From contig CAZHAX010000015.1 in the NCBI GenBank assembly GCA_964530325.1, forward strand, positions 1-64,000: a DNA stretch of 64,000 nucleotides, given 5' to 3'. A program made the position numbers and the translations under genes. The DNA comes from CAZHAX01 sp964530325 (GTDB lineage Bacteria; Chloroflexota; Anaerolineae; B4-G1). Positions 27,044 to 34,847 of the stretch are shown piece after piece (position 1 is the first letter of the stretch; each line of letters begins with the position of its first letter). The notes below the pieces were generated by a model. That model saw only the letters and a list, made by a program, of their open reading frames with translations. It searched no databases and was not told the origin of the DNA.

Positions 27044-28333
27044 CTACTTCGACACAACGATTGCCTGGGCTCGCTCCGGCCCCACGCTGATGAAGGTGAT
27101 CGGCACTCCCACCCAGTCCTCGATCCGGGCGATGTAGTCGCGCGCAGCGGCGGGCAGGTCGGCCAGAGAACGAGCCGCGGTCAGGTCCTCTTCCCAGCCG
27201 GGCAGCTCCTCGTAAACCGGGTTCCACCTGGAGAGGGCGTCGATGCCCGCTTCGGCGGGGAAGTACTCGATGCGCTCTCCATCGTGCTCGTAGGCCACGG
27301 CGACCTTCAGCCTCTCCAGCCCACTCAGCACGTCCAGTTTGGTCAGGGCGATCTGGTCGAGCCCATTGATGCGGGCGGCGTAGCGTAGGATGACCACATC
27401 GAGCCACCCGCAGCGGCGGGGCCGCCCGGTGGTGGCGCCGTACTCGCTGCCCGTCTCCCGAATCCTGTCGCCGACCTTGCCTGTCAGCTCCGTGGGGAAG
27501 GGCCCTTCGCCGACTCGGGTCGTGTAGGCCTTGGCCACTCCGATCACCTGAGAGACCTGGCGGGGGCCGAATCCAAGCCCTGTCAGTGCTCCGCCGGCCA
27601 CGGTGGATGAACTCGTCACGTAGGGGTACGTGCCGTGGTCGAGGTCGAGCAGGAGGCCTTGGGCGCCCTCGCAGAGAACGGTCTCTCCTGCCGCCATCCG
27701 CTCCGCCAGCAGCGCCGAGCCGTCGACGATGTGTGGGGACAGCCGCCGGGCGTAGGAGCCGTAGGAGGCGGCGATCTGCCGTGCATCGGAGGGCTCGCTG
27801 CCGAGCACCTCCTTCAGAAGCTGATTGTGAGCGCGCACACGGTCGGCGACCTGATCTGCGAAACGCTCCGGATCGACCATGTCGCCGATCCGCAGGTTCG
27901 TCCGCGCCGCCTTGTCCGCATAGGCCGGCCCATTGCCGCGCCGGGTAGTTCCGATGGCGCGCCCGCCGCGAGCCTCCTCTCCAGCGCCGTCTAGCGCCTG
28001 GTGGGTGGGCAGGACCACGTGGGCCGCCGCACTGAGCTTGAGGTGGCCCGGGCTCACGTCCACACCCGACTCCGCCAGCTCGTCCATCTCCGCGATCAGG
28101 CGGGCGGGGTTGACTACGACGCCGGCGCCGACGAGGCAGGTGACTGCTTGATTGAGGATCCCGCTCGGCACGAGATGGAGCTTGAGCTCGTGGCCCTGGG
28201 CGATGACCGTGTGGCCGGCGTTCTCACCGCCGTTGAACCTGGCGACGACGCCGGCATCAGCTGCCAGGCGGTCGACGACCCGGCCCTTTCCCTCGTCTCC
28301 CCACTGCGTGCCCACCACGATTATCGCAGGCAT
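27044..28333 (-). CDS. purA: Adenylosuccinate synthetase
   Basis: Joins IMP and aspartate with GTP to give adenylosuccinate, the first committed step to AMP; the product is the substrate of purB at 37091. The 429-residue protein is full length. The N-terminal GTQWGDEGKGR motif holds catalytic Asp13, and GENAGHT holds His41. RRGNGPAYADKAAR, GAQGLLLDLDHGTYPYVTSS and RCGWLDVV are all present. I chose ATG 28333 because the family start is MPAIIVVG and GGAGGAGGG lies just upstream. Expressed from a good promoter at 28398-28425, with a hairpin in its leader. Confidence 0.98.
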   Translation of the reverse strand: MPAIIVVGTQWGDEGKGRVVDRLAADAGVVARFNGGENAGHTVIAQGHELKLHLVPSGILNQAVTCLVGAGVVVNPARLIAEMDELAESGVDVSPGHLKLSAAAHVVLPTHQALDGAGEEARGGRAIGTTRRGNGPAYADKAARTNLRIGDMVDPERFADQVADRVRAHNQLLKEVLGSEPSDARQIAASYGSYARRLSPHIVDGSALLAERMAAGETVLCEGAQGLLLDLDHGTYPYVTSSSTVAGGALTGLGFGPRQVSQVIGVAKAYTTRVGEGPFPTELTGKVGDRIRETGSEYGATTGRPRRCGWLDVVILRYAARINGLDQIALTKLDVLSGLERLKVAVAYEHDGERIEYFPAEAGIDALSRWNPVYEELPGWEEDLTAARSLADLPAAARDYIARIEDWVGVPITFISVGPERAQAIVVSK

Positions 28334-28356
28334 CGGGTGCCCTCCTCCAAGAAAGT

Positions 28357-28388
28357 AAGGCGGCGCGGGGAATACCCACTGCCGCCTT
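28357..28388 (-). promoter_or_regulatory. Hairpin in the purA leader
   Basis: AAGGCGGC at 28357-28364 pairs with GCCGCCTT at 28381-28388, with an inner GGG/CCC pairing. It sits between the predicted transcription start and the ribosome site of purA. No purine riboswitch core is present, so its role, if any, is unknown. Confidence 0.35.
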
Positions 28389-28397
28389 CCCTGGGGC

Positions 28398-28425
28398 ATT
28401 ATACACTAAACGGAGAGCGCGTCAA
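28398..28425 (-). promoter_or_regulatory. Sigma-A promoter for purA
   Basis: On the minus strand, TTGACG (28425-28420), a 16-bp spacer and TATAAT (28403-28398), preceded by GTG. Predicted leader about 58 nt. Confidence 0.8.
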
Positions 28426-28470
28426 ATCCAGACGCACTCTAGGGACCTGCTGGTGCGCCGGCGGGCTGTG

Positions 28471-29154
28471 CTAGGTGAGGCCCTCCAGTCCGTTGCCTTC
28501 CCTATCCAGCTCCGCCATCTCTCCGGTGACCATGAAGACCACGCGCTCGCAGATGTTGGTCACCCGGTCGGCCGATCGCTCCAGGTTGTGGGCCACCCAC
28601 AGCAGGTAGTTGGCCTGGTCGATGGCGCGGTGATCGGCCATGACTAATGCGATGAGCTCGTGGTAGACCTGGTTGTAGAGCGCATCAATCTCGTCGTCCC
28701 TGGAAGGAATGGCTCGGGCCCTCTCCGCGTCCCGCCGGACGAAGGCGTCGAGCGCTTCGCGCAGCATCTCCATGGATTTGGCAGCCATCAGTGGGAGATC
28801 GATGATCGGCTTGACGAAGGGCTTCTCCCCGATCATCAGGTTGATGCGGGCGATGCCCTTGGCGTAGTCGCCGATTCTCTCCAGCTCTGTGACTATCTCC
28901 AGAATCGCCGCCAGTGTGCGCAGATCAACCGCCGCGGGCTGCTGCGTGGCGATCAGGGCCAGGACGTCGGCCTCGATGGCGAAGCGCCTGGCGTTGATCT
29001 CCCGGTCGCCAGCCACCAGGTTCCGTGAGCCCTCCAGGTCCTTCTGCTTCAGTTGCCGTACAGAGGCAGTGACGGCCTCGGCCACCATGCTCTCCAGAGC
29101 CAGGGTCTCGTCCTGCAGCCGCCGTATCTCTCGATCCAGGGTTACGCGTGGCAT
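28471..29154 (-). CDS. phoU: PhoU-like phosphate uptake regulator
   Basis: A 227-residue PhoU with two three-helix PhoU repeats. The metal-binding E/D-x3-D motifs are visible as ELERIGDYAKGI and NLERSADRVTNI. PhoU restrains the PstSCAB transporter and the PhoR kinase when phosphate is plentiful. The start at ATG 29154 gives the typical MPRVTLDREI N-terminus; it lies 1 nt after the stop of a response regulator that is broken by a frameshift and a nonsense codon. No pst genes or histidine kinase are nearby. Family assignment is secure. Confidence 0.93.
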   Translation of the reverse strand: MPRVTLDREIRRLQDETLALESMVAEAVTASVRQLKQKDLEGSRNLVAGDREINARRFAIEADVLALIATQQPAAVDLRTLAAILEIVTELERIGDYAKGIARINLMIGEKPFVKPIIDLPLMAAKSMEMLREALDAFVRRDAERARAIPSRDDEIDALYNQVYHELIALVMADHRAIDQANYLLWVAHNLERSADRVTNICERVVFMVTGEMAELDREGNGLEGLT

Positions 29155-29155
29155 T

Positions 29156-29700
29156 CTACCCAGACTCCCCCTCGGTGCTCTCGGAGCCGAAAGCCTCCAG
29201 ATGGGCGAGAACCTGGCTACGGGCATCATCCCGTGCCTGCCGAAATACCTGCAGCCGCGCCTCGTCGATGGTGAGGTTGCCGAAGGACTGCTTCGCCGGA
29301 CGCTCCTCGCCGCCGCTATCCTGCAGCTCCTCTCGCACCAGCCTGTCGCGCCTCAGCAGAGCCTTGATACGCGCGAATAGCTCCCGCATGCTGAAGGGCT
29401 TGGTGGGGCACTCATCCGCTCCCACCTCGAGCTCTGCGACCCTGTCGATCTCCTCGTCTCACGCGGTGAGCATGATGATGGGCACGCTCATCTCCCGGCG
29501 GATGATGCGGCAGACCTCCAGGCCGTCCAGCCCCGGGAGCATGATGTCCAGCAGGATCAGGTCGGGGCGCTGCTCTCGCGCGAGCTTCAGGCGGGCCCGT
29601 CTGTAGCACAGGCTACGTCGTACCACTCTCGGCTCAGGTTGTACTGCAGGGTGTCTGCCAGAGCCGGCTCATCTTCCACTACCAGTACTTTCTCAGTCAC
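29156..29700 (-). pseudogene. Decayed OmpR/PhoB-type response regulator
   Basis: Reading from GTG 29700 gives a receiver start (KVLVVEDEPALADTLQYNL), then a stop at 29587-29589. Shifting frame restores the receiver: LKLAREQRPDLILLDIMLPGLDGLEVC, with the phospho-acceptor Asp, and VPIIMLTA. A second in-frame stop at 29459-29461 falls where relatives have Arg of TARDEE. The final part has drifted (VGADECPTKPF in place of VGADDYLTKPF) and the DNA-binding winged helix breaks off after NLTIDEARLQV. So one frameshift, one nonsense codon and a lost effector domain are all visible. The gene directly abuts degV upstream and phoU downstream. Sequencing error could explain one lesion but not all. Confidence 0.85.
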
Positions 29701-30573
29701 CTAGCTCTGGCTCTCCGCCGGGACGGCAACGGTACCAATCGCTCCGGGGCCGGCGTGCGCCGACAGGGCGGCTCGCGGCTCCCGTATCCAGATGTCCCGG
29801 CGGGGGAAGCCCAGCCGCTCCGCCAACTCATCCGCCAACTCCGCCGCCTTGTCCGGTATGCGGGTGTGGAGCACACCCAGGTATTCCAGAGGACCCAGTG
29901 CCTCGACCTTCTCTACGAGCCGCCGCACGCCGGACTTGAGCGAGCGGGCAGCGCCGCCGAGGCGCAGCTGGCCGTCGACGACGTCGATCACGGCCTTGAT
30001 GTTCAGGGCCTTGGCCATGCGGTCGACGATCGGGATCAGCGCATCTGCCCGCCCCCCGCGGCGAATGTTCTCCAAGGTGCTCAAGACCACGCTGACATGC
30101 ATTCGCGATCTGAGTGCTTGTAGCTGGGGCAGGATCTCCTGCAGCGATCGGCCGGCGCGCGCGGCCTGGGCCGCCGCGAGAGCCTGGAGCCCCTCACCCA
30201 GGGAGATAGAGAGGGAATCGAATACGCTCACCGCGTCCCTGAAGCGTCGAGCAGCGACGTGCGCGGCGTTGAACGTCCCGCTGTGCTTGCTGGTCAGAGC
30301 AACGCATATTACCTGCTTGCCGCGCGCCACCAGGCGGTCGAACGCCTCTTCGAAGGCTCCCACAGAGGGCTGAGAGGTCTCCGGATGGTGAGGCCCGGCC
30401 GCCTTCTCCCAGAACTCGTCGGCAGGCAGCTCCCCATCGTCGTGAACCTCGCTGCCGAAGCGTACGACGAGCGGCACGACAGTGATCTTCAGCTGCTCCA
30501 CCAGCTGGCGCGGCAGGTCGCACGCGCTGTCCGTCACGATTGCCACCTTCTGCTTGATCTCTGATGCGGTCAC
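29701..30573 (-). CDS. DegV family fatty-acid-binding protein
   Basis: A DegV domain protein of about 290 residues. These bind a long-chain fatty acid and, as FakB, present it to the FakA kinase for phosphorylation. Family marks are VAIVTDSACDLP at the start, TSQPSVGAFEEAF and SKHSGTFNAA, with IVDRMAKALNIKAVIDV in the second half. I chose GTG 30573 for its GGAGGAGAG upstream; an in-frame start at 30612 is possible. It follows DUF362 by 49 bp and ends directly against the broken response regulator. No fakA partner is in the window. Confidence 0.9.
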   Translation of the reverse strand: MTASEIKQKVAIVTDSACDLPRQLVEQLKITVVPLVVRFGSEVHDDGELPADEFWEKAAGPHHPETSQPSVGAFEEAFDRLVARGKQVICVALTSKHSGTFNAAHVAARRFRDAVSVFDSLSISLGEGLQALAAAQAARAGRSLQEILPQLQALRSRMHVSVVLSTLENIRRGGRADALIPIVDRMAKALNIKAVIDVVDGQLRLGGAARSLKSGVRRLVEKVEALGPLEYLGVLHTRIPDKAAELADELAERLGFPRRDIWIREPRAALSAHAGPGAIGTVAVPAESQS

Positions 30574-30622
30574 CTCACTCTCCTCCTGGCGGCGGGCGCT
30601 GGCCGCCGCCACCTCACGTCCG

Positions 30623-31777
30623 CTATCCCAGGACCCCTACTCGTCTAAGGACGCGTCCCAGCAGTGAGAACTCAAGGTCTATGGCTCCCTCCGGACACAT
30701 CTCGTGGCAGCAGTAGCAGCGTATGCAGGACTCGGAATCGACCACCGCCAGTCGATCGACTATGGCGATCGCGCCGCGGGGGCAGGAGACGACGCAGGTC
30801 CCGCATGCTGTGCAGCGCTCCTTCTTGGGCACGGGCAGCGGTGTCATAGCCTCCATGACCCAGCGCCAGTACGGCGGGCGGACATCGCCGGTCAAGTCGG
30901 CCCGGGCGGAATCGGGGAGGCTGAAGTTGGGCACGGAAACATCTTCGGGCGATAGGCCTGCAAACGTGATCTCCTGCGGCCACCAGCCGCGGCGGGCCGC
31001 GGCGCGGAAGAGTGCCAGCCGGTCCGGATCGAGCCGGATTACCTGGCAAGCAGCAGCGTCGATGGCCACGCCGTCCGGGCTGGCGAGCAGCAGACCCAGC
31101 TCGCGAGGGATGCCGCCCAGGCTGGGCCCGTTTCCCTCCAGGGCGATGATCCCATCCATGATGTAGAGCGCCGGGCGGATCAGGTCGACGATGTCGAGAA
31201 GCATGTCACAGAACTCGTCGATCCGCTCCAGTTTGGCGTGATAGGCGGTCTTGGTCAGGCCGGGGACGAGGCCGAACAAGTTCTTGATGCCGCCCGTCAT
31301 CGTCGTCTTGCCGTGCGTCTTGAGCTTGGGCAGCACAATCACAGCGTCCGCGTCTTGCCACGCATCGATGATGTCGATCCGCTTGAGCAGGATGCCGGTA
31401 GGGGCGGGCACCTGGGAGGCGGCGCCGTCGTAGTGTAGCCTCACCCCAGTGCGTCCGGCGACCTCCATCATGCCCGTATCGCGATAGACCCTGCGCATGC
31501 CTACGTTGTTGTGCAGTGGCCCGCCAGGGCTCTCGGCAATGAAGGGATCCGCCTTCTGCTCCTGCACCAGGTGGACTACCGCTTCGACGACGGCGGGATG
31601 GGTGGTGATGGCCCTCTCGGGGCGGATCGGCATCAGCAGATTGGGCTTGAGCAGCACTCGCTGCCCCGGCTCGACGAACGCCTGCATACCGCCCAGCGGC
31701 TCGAGTAGGTCGCGCAGGGCGGCCTCTACCTGGGGCGGATCGTAGCTGCTGCACTGGACCAGGCTCACCTTGGCCAC
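30623..31777 (-). CDS. DUF362 protein with two C-terminal 4Fe-4S clusters
   Basis: A 384-residue protein: a DUF362 domain (about 35-290, with RVLLKPNLL, THPAVVEAVV and LPKLKTHGKTTMTGGIKNLFG) followed by a two-cluster ferredoxin domain. The cysteines fit C-x2-C-x2-C-x3-CP twice (CTACGTCVVSCP and CIRCYCCHEMCP). DUF362 proteins are putative iron-sulfur oxidoreductases of unknown substrate. The start is GTG 31777. The promoter -10 ends 6 nt upstream, so transcription should begin at the start codon itself. First gene of the DUF362/degV/response-regulator/phoU unit. Confidence 0.9.
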   Translation of the reverse strand: MAKVSLVQCSSYDPPQVEAALRDLLEPLGGMQAFVEPGQRVLLKPNLLMPIRPERAITTHPAVVEAVVHLVQEQKADPFIAESPGGPLHNNVGMRRVYRDTGMMEVAGRTGVRLHYDGAASQVPAPTGILLKRIDIIDAWQDADAVIVLPKLKTHGKTTMTGGIKNLFGLVPGLTKTAYHAKLERIDEFCDMLLDIVDLIRPALYIMDGIIALEGNGPSLGGIPRELGLLLASPDGVAIDAAACQVIRLDPDRLALFRAAARRGWWPQEITFAGLSPEDVSVPNFSLPDSARADLTGDVRPPYWRWVMEAMTPLPVPKKERCTACGTCVVSCPRGAIAIVDRLAVVDSESCIRCYCCHEMCPEGAIDLEFSLLGRVLRRVGVLG

Positions 31778-31783
31778 GGCGGC

Positions 31784-31812
31784 ATTCTACAACGTCTGCG
31801 GCGCGAGAGCAA
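31784..31812 (-). promoter_or_regulatory. Promoter of the DUF362 operon (leaderless start)
   Basis: On the minus strand, TTGCTC (31812-31807), a 17-bp spacer and TAGAAT (31789-31784). The predicted transcription start coincides with the GTG at 31777, so the mRNA is likely leaderless. Confidence 0.65.
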
Positions 31813-31825
31813 GCCCTGCCGGGGT

Positions 31826-31854
31826 TTGGGCCGGCTGGTCGGTCGTGCTATAAT
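31826..31854 (+). promoter_or_regulatory. Sigma-A promoter for the GCS2 ligase gene
   Basis: TTGGGC at 31826-31831, a 17-bp spacer and TGCTATAAT with TATAAT at 31849-31854. Predicted leader about 32 nt. Divergent from the DUF362 promoter, with the -35 boxes 14 bp apart. Confidence 0.8.
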
Positions 31855-31892
31855 CGGCTTGCGCCTGAGCGGATTGACATCGAGGGCAGCAG

Positions 31893-33002
31893 ATGAAAGC
31901 TGGCGCTTCGCTGACGATCGGCATCGAAGAAGAGTATCAGATCATCGACCCCCAGACGCGGGAGCTCTGCTCCTACGTCCAGCAGTTCCTGGAGAAGGGT
32001 CAGGCCGTGCTGCCAGACCAGCTGCGGGCTGAGTTCATGCAATCGCAGCTCGAGGCGGGGACGGCAATATGCCGGGACATAGGCGAGGCCCGTGAGGAGC
32101 TGAAACGCATCCGCTCGATGGTGCGCGCCCTGGCTGAGAGGGAAGGCCTCTGGGTGGGCGCCGCGGGGACTCACCCCTTCTCCTCCTGGGCCAAGCAGGA
32201 GATCTCGCCTATCGGTCGCTACCCGGAGCTGGCGCGGTTTCTGCAGGACGTCGGTCGGAGGCTGCTCGTCTTTGGCATGCACGTTCATATCGGCATAGAG
32301 GACAGCGAGCTGCTGATCGAGGTGATGAACCAGATCCGGCAGTTCCTTCCCTCTCTGCTCGCACTTTCCACCAGCTCTCCGTTCTGGCACGGCCGCGATA
32401 CTGGCTTCAAATCGTATCGAAGCGTCGTCTTCGACAGCCTGCCCCGAGCCGGGATCCCGCCTCACTTCGACTCGCACTCTGAGTACTGCGACTACGTGCA
32501 GCTTCTGCTCAAGACGGAAAGCATCGCTGAACCGACTCACATCTGGTGGGACGTGCGGCCCAGCGAGAAGTTCCCCACGCTGGAGGTGCGCATCCCGGAC
32601 ATGTGCACCCGGCTTGAGGAGACGCTCTGTCTGGCGGCGCTGATACAGGCCATCGTGGCCAAGCTGGTGCGCCTGCGCCAGGAGAAGCGGCCGCCGCCCA
32701 TCTACCGCAGGCACCTGATGGACGAGAACAAGTGGCGTTCCATGCGCTATGGCGTCGGGGGTAAGCTGATCGACTTCGACCGGGCTCGCGAGGCGCTGGT
32801 CTCAGAGCGGGTCGAGTCCCTGCTGGCCTGGATTGACGACATCGTGGACGAGCTGGGAAGCCGGGCTGAAGTGGAGTACGCGACGGCGATCCTGGGCCGG
32901 GGTGCCAGCGCCGATCGCCAGCTGGCCGTCTTCGAGCGCAGCGGGGACCTGGTGGCGGTTGTCGACCACGTGGTGGCGGAGTCGCAAGAAGGGCTGGACT
33001 GA
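31893..33002 (+). CDS. Carboxylate-amine ligase of the GCS2 (YbdK) family
   Basis: A 369-residue ATP-grasp-like ligase of glutamate-cysteine ligase type 2. The start TIGIEEEYQIID with the metal-binding Glu cluster, GTHPFSSW, VFGMHVHIGI and TLEVRIPDMCTR match YbdK. E. coli YbdK has weak glutamate-cysteine ligase activity, so the real substrate is uncertain. GAGGGCAG lies upstream of the ATG. It is monocistronic and convergent with the PHP gene, from which it is separated by 17 bp. Confidence 0.9.
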   Translation: MKAGASLTIGIEEEYQIIDPQTRELCSYVQQFLEKGQAVLPDQLRAEFMQSQLEAGTAICRDIGEAREELKRIRSMVRALAEREGLWVGAAGTHPFSSWAKQEISPIGRYPELARFLQDVGRRLLVFGMHVHIGIEDSELLIEVMNQIRQFLPSLLALSTSSPFWHGRDTGFKSYRSVVFDSLPRAGIPPHFDSHSEYCDYVQLLLKTESIAEPTHIWWDVRPSEKFPTLEVRIPDMCTRLEETLCLAALIQAIVAKLVRLRQEKRPPPIYRRHLMDENKWRSMRYGVGGKLIDFDRAREALVSERVESLLAWIDDIVDELGSRAEVEYATAILGRGASADRQLAVFERSGDLVAVVDHVVAESQEGLD

Positions 33003-33019
33003 CAGCGGCGGGCGGCCTT

Positions 33020-33730
33020 CTACACCCGCTCCTCGGCCAAGTCGCGCAGCGGCAGCCGGCGGTGCTCGCCGGAGCAGCGGTTCAGGGCAAGGACGCGGTC
33101 CCGGCAGACGTGGGGAGCGTAGCGGCCCGCCGCTAGTTCCTCGATCAGCTCCTCCTCGGTCCTGACGGCCCGCTCCAGCGCGTTGCAGTAGAGCCCCACG
33201 TGGTCCACCCGATGGGCGTCCGAGTTGAAGAGGGCGGGAAGGTCAAGCCTGGCGCGTACCAGACTGATCAAGTCGGCCTGGTCGAGGCCGATGTGGACAG
33301 ACAGAGCCTCGATCGCATCGGGCCGATAGCGCTCGATGTCGATGGCTATCCTGCCGCTGTAGCGGAAGGGGTGGGCCAGAGTGACGAATCCGCCCTGGCT
33401 GCGCACCAGATCGAAGAGGGTGGGGTAGTCCCAGTCGCGCTCCTCAAGCGCCGGGTCGCGGACGCCCAGCACGAGGACGTCCTCGCCCTCGATGAGTGAG
33501 ATCTCCACTCCGCCGAAGATCAGGAATGGCGCGTAGCGCCGGTTGAGCTGTTCGAGCCGACCGGGGTCAACTAGACGGTGGTGGTCCGTGAAAGCCAGCC
33601 CGTCCAGCCCGTAGTCGATCGCCGCCTCGATCAGCTCTTCCTCTCCGGCGGTGCTGCACCCGGAGCGCTCGCTGGCGTGCACGTGCAGGTCTATCTTCAC
33701 TGGCCAATCGAAGAGAGCCCGCCGGTCCAT
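33020..33730 (-). CDS. PHP-domain metal-dependent phosphoesterase
   Basis: A 236-residue stand-alone PHP domain. The metal ligands are in DLHVHASE (about 14-21), FTDHH (about 47-51), the Glu of GGVEIS, TLAHPF and NSDAH. Relatives include histidinol phosphatase-like enzymes, nucleoside 3',5'-bisphosphate phosphatases and PHP proteins of unknown substrate. It follows the aconitase/isocitrate dehydrogenase operon but is separated from it by a hairpin terminator. No good ribosome site is seen at the ATG. Confidence 0.88.
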   Translation of the reverse strand: MDRRALFDWPVKIDLHVHASERSGCSTAGEEELIEAAIDYGLDGLAFTDHHRLVDPGRLEQLNRRYAPFLIFGGVEISLIEGEDVLVLGVRDPALEERDWDYPTLFDLVRSQGGFVTLAHPFRYSGRIAIDIERYRPDAIEALSVHIGLDQADLISLVRARLDLPALFNSDAHRVDHVGLYCNALERAVRTEEELIEELAAGRYAPHVCRDRVLALNRCSGEHRRLPLRDLAEERV

Positions 33731-33761
33731 GAGACAAGCTGCGCGACCGGCGGCTCAGAGA

Positions 33762-33795
33762 GCAGCCCCTGGTGCCGGTTCGCGCCCGGGGCTGC
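33762..33795 (-). terminator. Terminator of the aconitase/isocitrate dehydrogenase operon
   Basis: GCAGCCCC (33762-33769) pairs with GGGGCTGC (33788-33795), with a further inner GGTGC/GCGCC stem. It lies 31 bp beyond the isocitrate dehydrogenase stop; the T tail is weak. Confidence 0.6.
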
Positions 33796-33826
33796 CGTGC
33801 AGTTGACTCAGCTCGGCTGGGCCGCC

Positions 33827-34846
33827 CTACATTGCGGCGATGATTGCGTCCGCCATCTCCTGTGTGCCGACGGCGGTCGGATCGTCCCGGGTTGGCTTCA
33901 AGTCGAACGTCACGCTTTCGCCAGCGCCAATGACGGCGGCGACCGCGTTCTCCACCCTCTGGGCGGCCTCCTTCTGTCCCAAGTGGCGCAGCAGCAGCAC
34001 GCCGGTGAGGATGGTCGCGGTCGGATTGACCTTGTTCTGGCCGGCGTACTTGGGCGCGGAGCCGTGCACTGGCTCGAAGACCGCCATGTCCTCGCCGATG
34101 TTCGCTCCGGGCGCGACGCCCAGCCCGCCGACAAGGCCCGAGCTCAGGTCGCTCAGTATGTCACCGAAGAGGTTGGGCATGACGAGCACGTCATACTCGT
34201 GCGGCCGCAGCACCAGCTGCATGGCCATGTTGTCCACGATACGATCGTTGAACTCAATGTCCGGGTAGTCCTCGGCGACCTCGCGAGCGACCTTGAGGAA
34301 GAGCCCGCACGTCGCCTTGAGGATGTTCGCCTTGTGCACGGCCGTGACCTTCTTGCGGCCGTTGGCCCGGGCGTAGTCGAAGGCGAAGCGGACGATGCGC
34401 TCGCTGCCCTTACGGGTGATTATGCGGATCGATTCCGCCGCCTGATCGGGGATGACCTCGTGCTCCACGCCCGAGTACAGCCCTTCCGTAGCCTCCCGTA
34501 CCACGATCAGGTCGATCCCCTCGTAGCGGCTCTGTATGCCCTTGATCGATTTCACGGCCCGCAAGTTGGCGTAGAGGTCGAGCAACATGCGGATAGCGAC
34601 GTTCACGCTGCGGAAACCTGTCCCCACCGGCGTCGTGATCGGCCCCTTGATCGCTACCTTGTTGGTGCGGATCGAGTCCAGGACCGAATCCGGCAGCGGC
34701 GTGCCGTACTTGTCGATCACGTCGGCGCCGGCCTCCTGCACGTCCCAGTCGAAAGCCACGCCGGTCGCCTCGACCACCCGGCGCATCGCCTCTGTGACCT
34801 CCGGCCCTGTGCCGTCTCCTGGTATCAGCGTGACGCGATGTGCCAT
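33827..34846 (-). CDS. NAD-type isocitrate dehydrogenase (isocitrate/isopropylmalate dehydrogenase family)
   Basis: Oxidatively decarboxylates isocitrate to 2-oxoglutarate. The 339 residues match the short NAD-dependent IDH3-like type: LIPGDGTGPEV at the start, RSVNVAIRMLLDLYANLRAVKS for substrate binding (the SVN pattern favours isocitrate over isopropylmalate), VVREATEGLYSG and GSAPKYAGQNKVNPTA. The ATG lies 1 nt after the stop of aconitase, with AGGAGG inside the end of that gene. The two catalyse consecutive steps of the citric acid cycle, which strengthens the isocitrate assignment over leuB. Confidence 0.92.
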   Translation of the reverse strand: MAHRVTLIPGDGTGPEVTEAMRRVVEATGVAFDWDVQEAGADVIDKYGTPLPDSVLDSIRTNKVAIKGPITTPVGTGFRSVNVAIRMLLDLYANLRAVKSIKGIQSRYEGIDLIVVREATEGLYSGVEHEVIPDQAAESIRIITRKGSERIVRFAFDYARANGRKKVTAVHKANILKATCGLFLKVAREVAEDYPDIEFNDRIVDNMAMQLVLRPHEYDVLVMPNLFGDILSDLSSGLVGGLGVAPGANIGEDMAVFEPVHGSAPKYAGQNKVNPTATILTGVLLLRHLGQKEAAQRVENAVAAVIGAGESVTFDLKPTRDDPTAVGTQEMADAIIAAM

Positions 34847-34847
34847 T

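Noticed and set aside
29459..29461. In-frame TGA of the response regulator as a second selenocysteine codon
   Set aside because: It aligns with a conserved Arg (TARDEE) rather than a Cys, and the gene also has a frameshift and lost domain, so it is plain decay.
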